From an uncultured Lachnospiraceae bacterium (GTDB taxonomy: Bacteria > Bacillota > Clostridia > Lachnospirales > Lachnospiraceae): a stretch of 64,000 nucleotides of DNA. Where the stretch lies: the NCBI GenBank assembly GCA_910587765.1, contig CAJUNR010000010.1:1-64000 (forward strand), in the 5' to 3' direction. This document shows, one piece after another, positions 33,018-42,500 of this stretch. Position 1 is the stretch's first letter, and every line of letters begins with the position of its first letter. The translations under genes were made by a program, and so were the position numbers. A model generated the notes under the pieces. It saw nothing but the letters and a program-made list of their open reading frames with translations. It was not told the origin of the DNA and did not search any database.

Positions 33018-33547
33018 CCTTCGCACCCCTCGCATTCTTTTCTCCCCGACACCCGGTCTTCCTCTATATACGCCTCAATCGGCATCAGGGAACAGATCGC
33101 CTGAGCGGAGATTCCCTCTCCCGTTCCCGTGAACCCAAGCCCTTCCTCCGTCGTGGCCTTGATGTTCACCTGTTCTTCCTCAAGTCCCAGCGTATCCGCC
33201 ACATTGCTCACCATCTGCGGGATGTGCGGCGCCATCTTCGGGCGCTGCGCAATGATGGTGGCATCAATATTCACAATCTGATAATCCTTCTGTTCCAGAA
33301 GCCGCCCCACATGCGCAAGAAGGCGGAGACTGGAGATGCCTTTATACGCCGGATCCGTATCCGGGAAATGTTTTCCGATATCCCCGAGCGCCGCCGCGCC
33401 CAGCAGGGCGTCCATAATGGCGTGTAAAAGCACATCCGCATCCGAATGGCCGAGAAGCCCTTTCTCATACGGAATTTTCACTCCCCCCAGAATCAGATCC
33501 CGGTCTTCCACGAGACGATGTACATCGTATCCCAGACCTGCTCTCAT
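33002..33547 (-). CDS. ispF: MEcPP synthase with a cysteine-rich C-terminal extension
   Basis: This 181-residue enzyme closes the cyclic diphosphate in the MEP route to isoprenoids. Metal ligands are in GLGYDVHRL (Asp8, His10) and GHSDADVLLHA (His42), and the substrate region is DIGKHFPDTDP. The typical enzyme has about 157 residues; here roughly 20 additional residues follow (EEDRVSGRKECEGCEGCRKV), with the motif CEGCEGC. The extension is coded by bases also used for the start of the next gene. AGGAGG supports the ATG. It starts the conserved cluster leading to sigH. No clear promoter was found in the 38 bases between it and the family A repeat upstream. Confidence 0.93.
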   Translation of the reverse strand: MRAGLGYDVHRLVEDRDLILGGVKIPYEKGLLGHSDADVLLHAIMDALLGAAALGDIGKHFPDTDPAYKGISSLRLLAHVGRLLEQKDYQIVNIDATIIAQRPKMAPHIPQMVSNVADTLGLEEEQVNIKATTEEGLGFTGTGEGISAQAICSLMPIEAYIEEDRVSGRKECEGCEGCRKV

Positions 33548-33585
33548 ATTTGTTCCCTCCTAATTTTGAGTTCCGCATCTGACGC

Positions 33586-33704
33586 TCTCTCCGGGCGTCC
33601 GCAGCAATCACTGCATATAATCGAGCAGGGAAGGTTTCTTCCCTGCCCGCGCATCGGGCGCCTGTCAGCTCTGCTGACAATCTTCCCTGGGCGCCCGTAT
33701 GCAT
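33586..33704. repeat. Family A repeat, single long copy
   Basis: It shares with the 9916 tandem units GGGCGTCC, TATAATCG-GCAGGG, a CCCTGCCCGCGCA arm, CGGGCGC, a GTCAGC/GCTGAC hairpin and the final GGGCGCCCGTATGCAT that abuts a terminator T-run. It lies between ispF and the tRNA-Met terminator. Confidence 0.72.
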
Positions 33705-33748
33705 AAAAAAGAATGCGGAAAGCATAAACACCTGTTCATGCTTTCCGC
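33705..33748 (-). terminator. Terminator of tRNA-Met
   Basis: On the minus strand GCGGAAAGCAT pairs perfectly with ATGCTTTCCGC over a 12-base loop and is followed by ATTCTTTTTT. Confidence 0.9.
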
Positions 33749-33760
33749 CCTCATAATCCA

Positions 33761-33834
33761 TAGCGAGAGGGGGACTCGAACCCTCGACACCACGGGTATG
33801 AACCGTGTGCTCTAGCCAGCTGAGCTATCTCGCC
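33761..33834 (-). tRNA. tRNA-Met (anticodon CAT)
   Basis: The minus strand folds as a 74-base cloverleaf. Acceptor GGCGAGA pairs with TCTCGCT (a G-T pair at the first position), the D-arm has AGCTCAGCTGGCTAGAGC, the anticodon loop is TTCATAC and the T-arm has GGTTCGAGTCC. CCA is not encoded. The normal A-type acceptor pairing suggests an elongator or Ile2 tRNA rather than initiator, which I cannot settle by eye. Confidence 0.93.
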
Positions 33835-33866
33835 GTATTCCGTTCGGTATCACAACCGACTCAGTT

Positions 33867-33895
33867 ATGATACCAGAACCGGCGACTGTTGTCAA
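33867..33895 (-). promoter_or_regulatory. Promoter of tRNA-Met
   Basis: On the minus strand TTGACA (33890-33895) and TATCAT (33867-33872) are 17 bases apart, about 33 bases upstream of the tRNA. The -35 element begins just past the stop of the membrane protein gene. Confidence 0.78.
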
Positions 33896-33902
33896 CAGTA
33901 TT

Positions 33903-35468
33903 TTACAACTTTTTTTGTTGATTTTTTCCGTCCCGCTCACTCAAAAGCGCCAGAAGCAGGGGAAACACGACGGCCGTGTTAAAAGAGAAAAACCGGAAGT
34001 CCGGGCCGCACAGCAGAAGGGCCGTCCCGAAATCATAGCACAGGATCGGCAGCCAGCACAGACAGAGCTTCTTGCAGTCCCCCAGACGGCTGACCCCGGC
34101 AAACGACAGCAGGAGAATGAAAAAACCGATATGCCAGCCCCATGTCGTAAGCGGCGTACCCTTTACGGACGCCTGCCGGAAACGATTCAGAAGCTTCTGC
34201 ATCCAGAGCACTCCTCTGGTTTCGTAGCCGTAGATGTTGCCGGAATCCACGTTGATGCTGTAGCTCCACGTCACATGGGTTCCCGCCGGCTTCCAGACGA
34301 CCTCGAACAGCTTCACCGCGGCCCGGTACGCATAGCGGGGTTCCCGCTGCAGCGCGTGCCAGGTGTACAGGAGGACCTTCCCGGCGCCGACTTCCTCAAT
34401 CACGTCATTGGAAATGTCGTCTCCCATCCATTTGGCGCTGTTCCAGTTTCCCTCCACATAATTTTCCTCCCACAGTTCCCGGTCGCCGATCCGGTAGAGA
34501 AATTCCCGCGCCTCCGGATCCAGCGCCTCCGGATTGTGAATCAGGACATTGGCCAGAATCGTCATCGGAACTCCCAGCATCTCAGCCGATACCTGCGGAT
34601 GGCTCTGAACGTCCAGCAGACGGTACACCGGTCCTTTGATGGCGGCCATGAAAAGCAGCGTGCACATCCCGGGCAGGAAACAGTAATACCGGATCTCCTT
34701 CCAGTAAAAAAACGCGGTCAGAAGCATCAGCGGCCCGACCAGAAGAATGGCGTTGTGCCGCATCAGCGCCGCCAGCGCGCCGCACAGACCGTAAGCCAGC
34801 AGATGATCCCATCTCTTCAGCCATGCTCCGTCGGAAAACACGATCTCCAGAACCTGTCCCGCCAGAACGATCACAAAGATCGTAAGCGCCGTATCCTTCC
34901 AGCAGAAGGAATGGACAATCGAGGCGGCGGGATGCCCAAATCCCAGCAGCTGCGCTGTCAGAATATATCTTTTTTTGATTCCCCAACGTTCCAGCACCAT
35001 CCCCAGATACGCCGAGGCCAGACCCAGCCATACGATCTGCACCAGATTGACAAAGGCCAGGCTGTTGCAGATCAGGGACGGAAGCTTGAGGAACAGAAGG
35101 GTATGAATCGCCGGATGCCAGTCCAGAAGAAACCCCTGCTGCACCTGATACCACTGGTTGAACGTGTCGACGATCAGTCCGCCCGGATACCAGGCGATCC
35201 AGTAGACAATCAGAACAGCGGCCGTCGCCGCAAAGACCAGGACTCCGAATTTCAGGTTCTTCCTCCCCGCTTCGTCCGCCAGCGCAAACCGTATCTTTTT
35301 CAACTGCCCGCACCCCAGGTGTACCATTCCGTAAAAGACCAGCAGCCGTAAAGGAGCCGTCAGGGACAGGGGCGGGGACAACGTGTAAAAGTAACTGATC
35401 AGATACAGATACACGGTCAAAAGAACCTCGCCGGCAATCGGCAGGATCTGTCTTTTCTTTTCTTTCAT
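33903..35468 (-). CDS. Polytopic membrane protein, GT-C glycosyltransferase-like
   Basis: This 521-residue protein has about eleven hydrophobic segments. The long loop after the second helix group contains YPGGLIVDTFNQW, in which the Asp resembles the catalytic acid of GT-C enzymes that use lipid-linked sugars, and a large extracellular loop lies at about 290-400. It resembles DUF6020-type proteins seen near surface polysaccharide genes. The start is taken at ATG 35468 because GGAG lies six bases before it; two upstream in-frame ATGs overlap the acyltransferase end and have poorer sites. It is downstream of thrS and an acyltransferase in what seems one unit. Membrane location is clear; activity is inference. 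Confidence 0.72.
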   Translation of the reverse strand: MKEKKRQILPIAGEVLLTVYLYLISYFYTLSPPLSLTAPLRLLVFYGMVHLGCGQLKKIRFALADEAGRKNLKFGVLVFAATAAVLIVYWIAWYPGGLIVDTFNQWYQVQQGFLLDWHPAIHTLLFLKLPSLICNSLAFVNLVQIVWLGLASAYLGMVLERWGIKKRYILTAQLLGFGHPAASIVHSFCWKDTALTIFVIVLAGQVLEIVFSDGAWLKRWDHLLAYGLCGALAALMRHNAILLVGPLMLLTAFFYWKEIRYYCFLPGMCTLLFMAAIKGPVYRLLDVQSHPQVSAEMLGVPMTILANVLIHNPEALDPEAREFLYRIGDRELWEENYVEGNWNSAKWMGDDISNDVIEEVGAGKVLLYTWHALQREPRYAYRAAVKLFEVVWKPAGTHVTWSYSINVDSGNIYGYETRGVLWMQKLLNRFRQASVKGTPLTTWGWHIGFFILLLSFAGVSRLGDCKKLCLCWLPILCYDFGTALLLCGPDFRFFSFNTAVVFPLLLALLSERDGKNQQKKL

Positions 35469-35481
35469 CTGATTCTCCATC

Positions 35482-36525
35482 TTATGCAATCCATTTCCCG
35501 ATCAGCGGCACCCTGCGGATGCAAAACGACACCGGAAGGCTGATCAGAAAGGTCAGAACTGAAAATAATACAATGGAAACGATCGCCGGAAACAAATCCT
35601 GCGTCAGACCGAGTCTCCGGTAGACCTGTTCGATGAACAGCGTGTGCACAAGATAGACGCCGAAGGTCGCCTCCGATACTCTGCGGATCCATTCGTAACT
35701 TCTGCCCCCCGTTTTTCGTCCGGAGAACACACGGACCAGAAACAGGAAGAACGCGGAGGAAGAAATCAGCACGCCGACGGTCAGATAACCGCTCGCGCCC
35801 GCCTCATGCTCCCCGCTCAGATACGCCCAGTACTGATTGCCCCCGGCCATCAGCAGCACACTGAGGATATAAACCGCCAGATACGCCCCGGCGGGATAAC
35901 GGTCGTACTGTTTATAAAGGCAGTACCCAAGTACAAAGTATACGATCCCAATGGAGCTGACCGGCACCGCCAGATTCTCCCACAGCGCATCCCACGCCGG
36001 GCCGCCGGCCAGAAAAGGATCCAGCGTTTTTTTCCCGATCACTCCCGCCAGAATGAGCGCGCCCAGATATTTCAACTCCTCCCCGGAGCAGGCCCGCACC
36101 GTCCTCTGCAGAATCGGCAGAAAGAGATAGACGGTCAGAAGCGCCGGCAAGAACCACATATGGTAATGCCCCTGCACAAACCGGGAGAAGAAATAACCGA
36201 CCGACACCGGACCGGCTTTTCGCTCCGCGATATAGTCGATCGACGCGTACAGCGCGGACCAGACCGCCCACGCCGCCAGAAGCCTGGCAACGTATTTCCG
36301 ATACAGCGTCCGAATCGACAGCTCCCGGTCCATGAACAGCACTCCGCTGATCATGAAAAAGACAGGCACCGCGCACCGGACCAGACAGTTGACCAGATTG
36401 CGCGTCGCCCAGTTTCCTGTCATGGGATCCATAACCTCCATTCCGTAACCGGACACATGGACCACCACCACCAGAAAACAGGCGATTACCCGAATCACAT
36501 CCAGTTCCTTTTTCCGCTCCTTCAC
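35482..36525 (-). CDS. Acyltransferase family 3 membrane protein
   Basis: This 347-residue protein has about ten membrane helices and the acyltransferase-3 start ELDVIRVIACFLVVVVHVSG, which holds the catalytic His in the first helix, followed by RCAVPVFFMISGVLF. Members (WecH, OatA type) O-acetylate cell-wall or surface carbohydrates. The start is GTG at 36525, seven bases behind AAGGAGG. It lies 24 bases after thrS with no terminator between them and is followed by the GT-C-like protein, so surface modification genes are apparently co-transcribed with thrS. Confidence 0.87.
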   Translation of the reverse strand: MKERKKELDVIRVIACFLVVVVHVSGYGMEVMDPMTGNWATRNLVNCLVRCAVPVFFMISGVLFMDRELSIRTLYRKYVARLLAAWAVWSALYASIDYIAERKAGPVSVGYFFSRFVQGHYHMWFLPALLTVYLFLPILQRTVRACSGEELKYLGALILAGVIGKKTLDPFLAGGPAWDALWENLAVPVSSIGIVYFVLGYCLYKQYDRYPAGAYLAVYILSVLLMAGGNQYWAYLSGEHEAGASGYLTVGVLISSSAFFLFLVRVFSGRKTGGRSYEWIRRVSEATFGVYLVHTLFIEQVYRRLGLTQDLFPAIVSIVLFSVLTFLISLPVSFCIRRVPLIGKWIA

Positions 36526-36549
36526 GCTGTGTCCTCCTTTGCTTTGAAT

Positions 36550-38511
36550 CTATTTCTGCTCCTGTACTTCGATCCTGCGGATCTCCTTCGTGCGGATCTC
36601 CTCGCAGACGGCCTGAATAAATTCCTTCAGATCTTTCTGGCCTTCATCGCCCAGGAAGCGGCTTCTGACAGAGACTTTCCCCTCCGCCTCTTCCTTCTCT
36701 CCCACGACCAGCATGTACGGAATTTTGGCAATCCTCGCTTCCCTGATCTTGTAACCGATCTTCTCCGCCCGCATATCGACGGAAGACCAGATTCCGTTCG
36801 CTTTCAGCTCGTCCTGAACCTTCTGCGCATAATCCAGATACTTATCGGAAATCGGCAGCACGCGTACCTGCTCCGGACACAGCCAGGTCGGGAACATGCC
36901 CGCATATTTCTCAATCAGCCACGCCAGCGTCCGCTCATAGCAGCCAAGGGAAGTTCTGTGGATGATATACGGACGGACTTTCTCCCCGTTCTGGTCGATA
37001 TAATACATATCGAACTGTTCCGCCAGCAGCGCATCCCACTGGATCGTAATCATGGTATCCTCTTTGCCGTATACATTTTTTGTATTGATGTCCACCTTGG
37101 GACCGTAGAAGGCCGCTTCCCCGACATCCTCCACGAACGGAATCTCCAACTCCGTGAGTATTTCGCGGATGTGCTGTTCGGTCTCGTTCCACACCTTGGG
37201 TTCCCCGATGTATTTTTCCCGGTTGTCCGGATCCCATTTGGAGAGGTGATAGGTCACGTCTTCCTCCACGCCGAGCGTCGTCAGGCATTTTTTCGCCAGC
37301 GCCATGCAGCCTTTAAATTCTTCCACCATCTGGTCCGGGCGGACGATCAGATGTCCTTCCGATATGGTAAACTGGCGCACGCGGGTCAGTCCGTGCATCT
37401 CGCCGGAATCCTCGTTCCTGAACAGCGTGGACGTCTCTCCGTAGCGGAGCGGAAGATCCCGGTAGGATTTCTGGCTCGCCTTGTAGACATAATACTGGAA
37501 CGGACAGGTCATCGGACGCAGCGCGAACACTTCCTTATCCTTCTCCTCGTCCCCGAGCACAAACATGCCTTCTTTGTAATGATCCCAGTGCCCGGAGAGC
37601 TTATACAGATCGCTCTTGGCCATCAGCGGCGTTTTGGTGCGGACATAGCCCCAGTTGTTATCCTCCTCGTCTTCAATCCATCTCTGCAGCGTCTGGATCA
37701 TCCGCGCTCCCTTGGGCATCAGCAGCGGAAGGCCCTGCCCGATCACGTCAACAGTCGTAAAAAGTTCCATCTCCCGCCCAAGTTTATTGTGGTCCCGCTT
37801 CTTGATGTCTTCCAGATGCTGAAGATAAGCCTCCAGTTCCTCTTTGGCGGCAAACGCGCTTCCGTAGATTCTCTGCAGCATCGCCTTGTTGGAATCTCCT
37901 CTCCAGTAAGCTCCGGAGGAAGAGGTCAGTTTGAACGCTTTGATGCCTTTGGTGCTCATCAGATGAGGACCCGCGCACAGGTCGACGAAATCTCCCTGAC
38001 GGTAGAAAGAAATCTCGGCGTCCTCCGGAAGCTCCTGAATCAGCTCCACTTTATAGGATTCGCCTCTTTCTTCCATAAAACGGACCGCTTCTTCTCTGGG
38101 AAGGGTAAACCGCTCAAGCTTCGCGCCTTTTTTGATGATTTTTTTCATCTCTTTTTCGATTTTGTCCAGATCCTCTCTGGAAAACGGCGCCGCGTCAAAG
38201 TCGTAATAATATCCGCTGTCAATCGCCGGTCCGATCGTCAGCTTCGCCTCCGGAAACAGATTTTTCACCGCCTCCGCCAGCACATGGGAGCAGGTGTGGC
38301 GCATGACCCTGAGGCCCGCCTCATCTCTGGCGGTCAGTATATTCAATGCGCAGTCCCGGTCTACCACCGTCCTTAAATCCACCACTTCCCCGTCGATCTC
38401 TCCGGCACAGGCCATCCGCGCCAGTCCCTCACTGATATCGCAGGCAATCTCAATCACGGATTTGCTCTCGCCGTATTCCTTTACCGATCCGTCTTTCAAT
38501 GTAATTTTCAT
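36550..38511 (-). CDS. thrS: Threonyl-tRNA synthetase
   Basis: This 653-residue class II synthetase charges tRNA-Thr. It has the N-terminal TGS domain (MKITLKDGSVKEYG), the second additional domain with the editing site (HTCSHVLAEAVKNLFP), the class II core with RYGETSTLFRNEDSGEMHGLTRVRQF given in part, and a C-terminal anticodon-binding domain starting at VRVLPISDKY. AGGAGG five to seven bases upstream supports ATG 38511. Expression is predicted to be controlled by the T-box leader upstream. The next genes on the strand encode an acyltransferase and a GT-C-like protein. Confidence 0.97.
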   Translation of the reverse strand: MKITLKDGSVKEYGESKSVIEIACDISEGLARMACAGEIDGEVVDLRTVVDRDCALNILTARDEAGLRVMRHTCSHVLAEAVKNLFPEAKLTIGPAIDSGYYYDFDAAPFSREDLDKIEKEMKKIIKKGAKLERFTLPREEAVRFMEERGESYKVELIQELPEDAEISFYRQGDFVDLCAGPHLMSTKGIKAFKLTSSSGAYWRGDSNKAMLQRIYGSAFAAKEELEAYLQHLEDIKKRDHNKLGREMELFTTVDVIGQGLPLLMPKGARMIQTLQRWIEDEEDNNWGYVRTKTPLMAKSDLYKLSGHWDHYKEGMFVLGDEEKDKEVFALRPMTCPFQYYVYKASQKSYRDLPLRYGETSTLFRNEDSGEMHGLTRVRQFTISEGHLIVRPDQMVEEFKGCMALAKKCLTTLGVEEDVTYHLSKWDPDNREKYIGEPKVWNETEQHIREILTELEIPFVEDVGEAAFYGPKVDINTKNVYGKEDTMITIQWDALLAEQFDMYYIDQNGEKVRPYIIHRTSLGCYERTLAWLIEKYAGMFPTWLCPEQVRVLPISDKYLDYAQKVQDELKANGIWSSVDMRAEKIGYKIREARIAKIPYMLVVGEKEEAEGKVSVRSRFLGDEGQKDLKEFIQAVCEEIRTKEIRRIEVQEQK

Positions 38512-38556
38512 CTTTGCTCCTCCTTCATTGTTCTGTTTTTCATAGTTCGGACACAC

Positions 38557-38795
38557 AAAAATCCCTGAACGGTCCGAAGACGGTTCAGGGACGATATACA
38601 AAGCTACCGCGGTTCCACCCTAATTGTAAGATTTACCACTCATTTGGCGATAACGGCGCCGGCCGGACTCTGCGAAAGTCACTCCAGGGTGGTCTTCAGA
38701 CAGCTTCCTCACGGGGATCTCGCACCGTTACAATCCCTTCTCTGAATGATTCCATTGCCCTACTCTTCCTGTCTCTGTATTATCCTGTTCAACTG
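38557..38795 (-). promoter_or_regulatory. T-box leader of thrS, threonine-specific
   Basis: The minus strand carries the T-box sequence GGGTGGAACCGCG (38608-38620). A Stem I region further upstream includes CTGAAG-ACC-ACCCTGG, where ACC (38691-38693) is a suitable Thr specifier. The terminator (TCCCTGAAC pairing with GTTCAGGGA, TTCG loop, five T residues) lies at 38557-38591. Uncharged tRNA-Thr should stabilise the antiterminator and permit thrS transcription. Part of the T-box pairs alternatively with the terminator's 5' arm. Confidence 0.93.
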
Positions 38796-38801
38796 GTTAC
38801 C

Positions 38802-38829
38802 ATTATATCATGCCGCCGGACTCTGTCAA
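38802..38829 (-). promoter_or_regulatory. Promoter of thrS
   Basis: On the minus strand TTGACA (38824-38829) and TATAAT (38802-38807) are 16 bases apart. Most of this promoter lies inside a 58-bp direct repeat that recurs at 56603. Confidence 0.82.
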
Positions 38830-38862
38830 GCCCTCTGATTCGTTTTCCTTCACTTTGTTATT
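38805..38862. repeat. 58-bp direct repeat, thrS copy
   Basis: From ATATCATGCCGCCGG to CACTTTGTTATT this segment matches 56603-56660 at 57 of 58 positions (A38820 against G56618) and in the same orientation. The two copies bound the segment that holds the giant secreted-protein gene and its small partner. Confidence 0.95.
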
Positions 38863-38876
38863 TTTCACCTGCTCTG

Positions 38877-39329
38877 TCAATTCATCGGCAGCAAATCATC
38901 CTGATCGGAGAAATCCTTGATCCTCCATCCTCCAAGGGTTCCGTCAGCATATTCAAATGAATATGTGAAACTGTCATCGTCATATAACAGTCCGGTTATA
39001 TACCCGTCCCGCTCCAATTGCGAAAGCAGATCAGACGCCAGTTCCTTTCGCTCCGGCAAAGACATCTCATTATATTCGTCACCAGCCAGCACATCATTCA
39101 TCTTTTTGTCTACAGCCGCAACCTTCTCTTCGGCCGATTCGCTGCTTTCCGTGCCTGTATTGCCTCCTGGGGTTTCCCCGCTCATCTTTTCATCTCCCAT
39201 TTCCGTTTTCGCTTCGGCCGATTGATTTCCCTGTACGGTCATATTGCCGTATGCGGTTCTGACAAACAGCAGAATCATTATAAAAGCCAAAATGATAACA
39301 ATAAAAACCAGAGGTTTTATTTTTTTCAA
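38877..39329 (-). CDS. Membrane-anchored protein with a domain like the giant protein's pre-peptidase domain
   Basis: This 150-residue protein has a Lys-rich start and one membrane helix (about residues 6-23), an acidic, Gly/Ser/Thr/Glu-rich linker (30-70) and a C-terminal domain (71-140). Topology should place that domain outside the cell. By hand alignment the domain matches residues 5037-5107 of the giant protein, the region just before its peptidase: AVDKKMNDVL against AVDNEIDHLL, SFEYADGTLGG against SFRYPGEILGG, about 19 identities in 68 positions. The start is TTG 39329, eight bases behind AAGGAGG; an earlier ATG at 39356 would place that site inside the coding region. It lies downstream of the giant gene on the same strand. 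A role as propeptide-like inhibitor or chaperone is inference. Confidence 0.78.
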   Translation of the reverse strand: MKKIKPLVFIVIILAFIMILLFVRTAYGNMTVQGNQSAEAKTEMGDEKMSGETPGGNTGTESSESAEEKVAAVDKKMNDVLAGDEYNEMSLPERKELASDLLSQLERDGYITGLLYDDDSFTYSFEYADGTLGGWRIKDFSDQDDLLPMN

Positions 39330-39373
39330 TTTTGATACCTCCTTATATATGTACACAATTTTTTATAAATTTA

Positions 39374-39405
39374 CATACCGGGGGAATCAGTCATCCCCCG
39401 GTATG
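39374..39405. terminator. Hairpin between giant gene and small gene
   Basis: CATACCGGGGGA pairs perfectly with TCCCCCGGTATG over an eight-base loop, about 98 bases past the giant gene's stop. The minus strand continues with an A/T-rich stretch without a T-run, so termination may be partial, leaving some read-through into the small gene. Confidence 0.6.
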
Positions 39406-39502
39406 AATCCGTATCTGCGCACATGCCGCTTTGACGACATGGCACAGATACGTTCAGCGAACTACGCCGCATGGAACGGCCTCTGCGGTCTTCTTCCCGT
39501 AC

Positions 39503-42500
39503 TTAATACAGTCTGACATTGTCAATCACACAGGCCGAATCATAGATTTGGTCACCCACATCATAGATGATGAAACGAAGCGTTATGACATCCCCATTAT
39601 AAGCCGAGATATCAACCTCTGCCGACTTCCAGTCCGTATGGAATGCCGTATCATCACCGCCGGCAAAATTAATGCCTTCGATCAGTTCCCATTTCGAGGT
39701 GTTGATCGATTCATAAGTCTTATTCAGTACAGTATCTCCCCCTTTTGAAATCTGGATCCCAAAATTATCGTCAAACTGACTTCCGACATATTCCATCGGC
39801 TCTTCTGAAATAAAATCGTAATCAAACCGCAGCGTTTTGGCACCGTGCGGAACACGGAATGTCTGACTCAGCATACTTCCCTCTGTTCCGCCCGCAAATA
39901 CAGCGTTTTCCCTGGCGCCGATGCCGGTCGTTATGATTGCCATGCGTTTGTTTTCACCGCCATATACATCACCATATGGCTTAACGCCGCCAAGCTGGGT
40001 CAGAGTACGGACATCCCCCATACATGCCCAGACTTTGGGAGCCGTTGTAACAGAATTGATTTTTTCAAACCCGCCGTTTTGCAGCCCGTCGTTTACCAGT
40101 ACCGCGTTAATGTCTCCGTTATGTACCGAATATGCATTATGTACGAGCGGATTATAAGTGGTCGGATTCTTCTCATCTTTCTCATAGAAATCCTTCAATG
40201 TATAGGAATAATTGTCATTAAACCACTGTTCATGATTATCCCCGTACTTGCCCGCAGCAGCGTCATATGCTTCGCCGGACGTCCCGCCCTCAATTAAGCA
40301 GTTGACATATTCTTTCATAAATTCCCGGCTGTACGTCGCAAACACAGAATTGTGGAACCCTGTGTATGCCTTTGCTCCGCGGCCGGTAAATGCATTCGCC
40401 ATAGAATAATTATATTGTGACTTATTGCCGCCTTTCCCTGATCCCATTGACATACAGCATTCCGAAAAAACAAAGGTATCATCAAACGCGCCTTCCCCGT
40501 ACTGCCCTGTGAAGAAGGACGGCAGGATCCAATAAGACCCGCTTACTTTTGCAATTTGTTGATTTTTCAATTCTGCCATATATTTTTTGTCTTTCTCGCT
40601 CGACTGCGGCTCCGACAGGCAGATGGCCGGAGATTGAGCGTTTGCCGAAGTATAAGTGCTGCCGTGCGTAGAAATGCAGACAACGTTGTAGTCTTGCAGA
40701 TTCCTGTAGTCAGCCACCGTCACATCCGTATCCAGCATCGTTTTCAGTCCGACTTCATCCCATTCTGACTTTAAGGTTTCATAGAATCCGGTCCTGTATG
40801 CAATCATCTCCGTCCCTGTCTCAAAGCTGGGGAATGAGTTCAGGATGACCGCCCTGCCGATCTCCTGATTCTGTTCCGTATCGACTGCATTGTAAGGAAC
40901 AGGCGGCACATACGTATTTCTCTCCGGATAAGAATCTTTCCGCTGCGTTTCTTCTCCTTTCTCATCAAACAGATCGGTTTCAACTGCTCCGTTGAAATCT
41001 CCCTCAAACTCTTCATACATGACGCCGCCCAGAATCTCTCCGGGGTACCGGAAGCTGACCAGGGAATGTTCCTCGTCAACATGAATGGAATTTTCCAGAA
41101 TTTTTTCGTTTTCTGCAAGTTCATTCAAGAGTTCTTTGACCATTTCCAGCTTTTCACCACTGGCTTTCTCCGTAAAATCCGATTCGGATAATAAATGATC
41201 AATCTCGTTGTCGACAGCGTCCATTGTACTGAAAACGTCATCCGAAAGCGGCTTATAGTATTTAACAAGAACTGTATTTGACTTTTCCCGACCATATCTG
41301 GCGGTAAACTGCATTTCCACATCTTCGGAACCTGCGGGACGAATGACGGCGCTGTACGTTCCGTCGCCCTTCATATCGTCGCCATGCATTGCAGAACCGT
41401 CGTCATACAAGTCGACCTGCTGTTCCTTATCGGAATCCTTTTCGCCATAGAACACGGTAATCTGATCCGCCGAGATATCCGTGTCCAGATAAAGGTATAA
41501 TTTGTCGCTTCCGATGCACGCGGCTGCCGTGCTGGCGCGCAGCCTGAAATTGTCAGGCACTTCATACGGCACTTCCTTGACGGACACCTTGTAACTGGAC
41601 GTCTCTTCGGTACCGCTGTGACTGATCTTCAGATAGATCGTCTTTGCAGAGTCTGTCAGATTGATCCTGCGGCCGGAGATATTCTTCCAGGACTTTGTAG
41701 CTGTTATGTCCGTTGAATACTGTACCTGAACGTCACCTTCACATTCCAGTACATAAACTCCCGTCTCCTTCTGAACAGGAGTATATTTGTAATACTCCGT
41801 TTCCCCTTTGGCAATGATACCTTCCCTGCTGCTTCCGCCGAGGTCTGCATATGGATTCTCCTGCACGTCAATGCTGCATTCTGCTGCACTGTACATGGAG
41901 ATGTTTGCCACTCTCAGCACGAAATCGTCAGTCACATCCCGGTTATAACAGGGCTGCGATATAAATATCGAACTGCCGTCATATGTATACTTCAATGCAT
42001 TCGATATGTAAGGAATAGAAAGCGTATATTTCGTATTGCTCCCTTTCTTTTCTTCCGGCACCGTAAATTTAAAGTACTTTACCTCGCCCTGCTGCAGTGT
42101 GCCGTTCCACGGCAGCGACGTTTCCGATTCCACCGCAGGTTTCTTTTGCAGCATCAGCTTAAATGAATATCTGGCTGCCGCCTTTGTATTCGGCGCGGAT
42201 ACTTTGAGCAGCAGAAGATCGTCTTTCTGAAGATTGATTTCTCCTACGCCGCCTGTAATCACACCGTTCGACGTGACTGTCTCCGCTCTGTTTATTTCGT
42301 ATCCGAGCGTCAGCCTGCCGGATTCGCTCTCCACCATGGAAAGTACCCAGGAACCGTCCTCTCCCACAGGATACTGATAATACACCGTTTCTCCCGGAGC
42401 GAGCTTCCTTAATGCCGTCATCGTGCCCGCCGTCACTGTTTCAGGCTTGAACTCGCTGACGGTAAATGCAAAGTTGTCGGCCTCGTCATCAGCCGTAACC

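Noticed and set aside
35644..38376. 910-codon open frame on the plus strand across the acyltransferase and thrS
   Set aside because: It crosses two well-recognised genes on the other strand and has the His/Arg/Gln-rich composition of antisense shadows.
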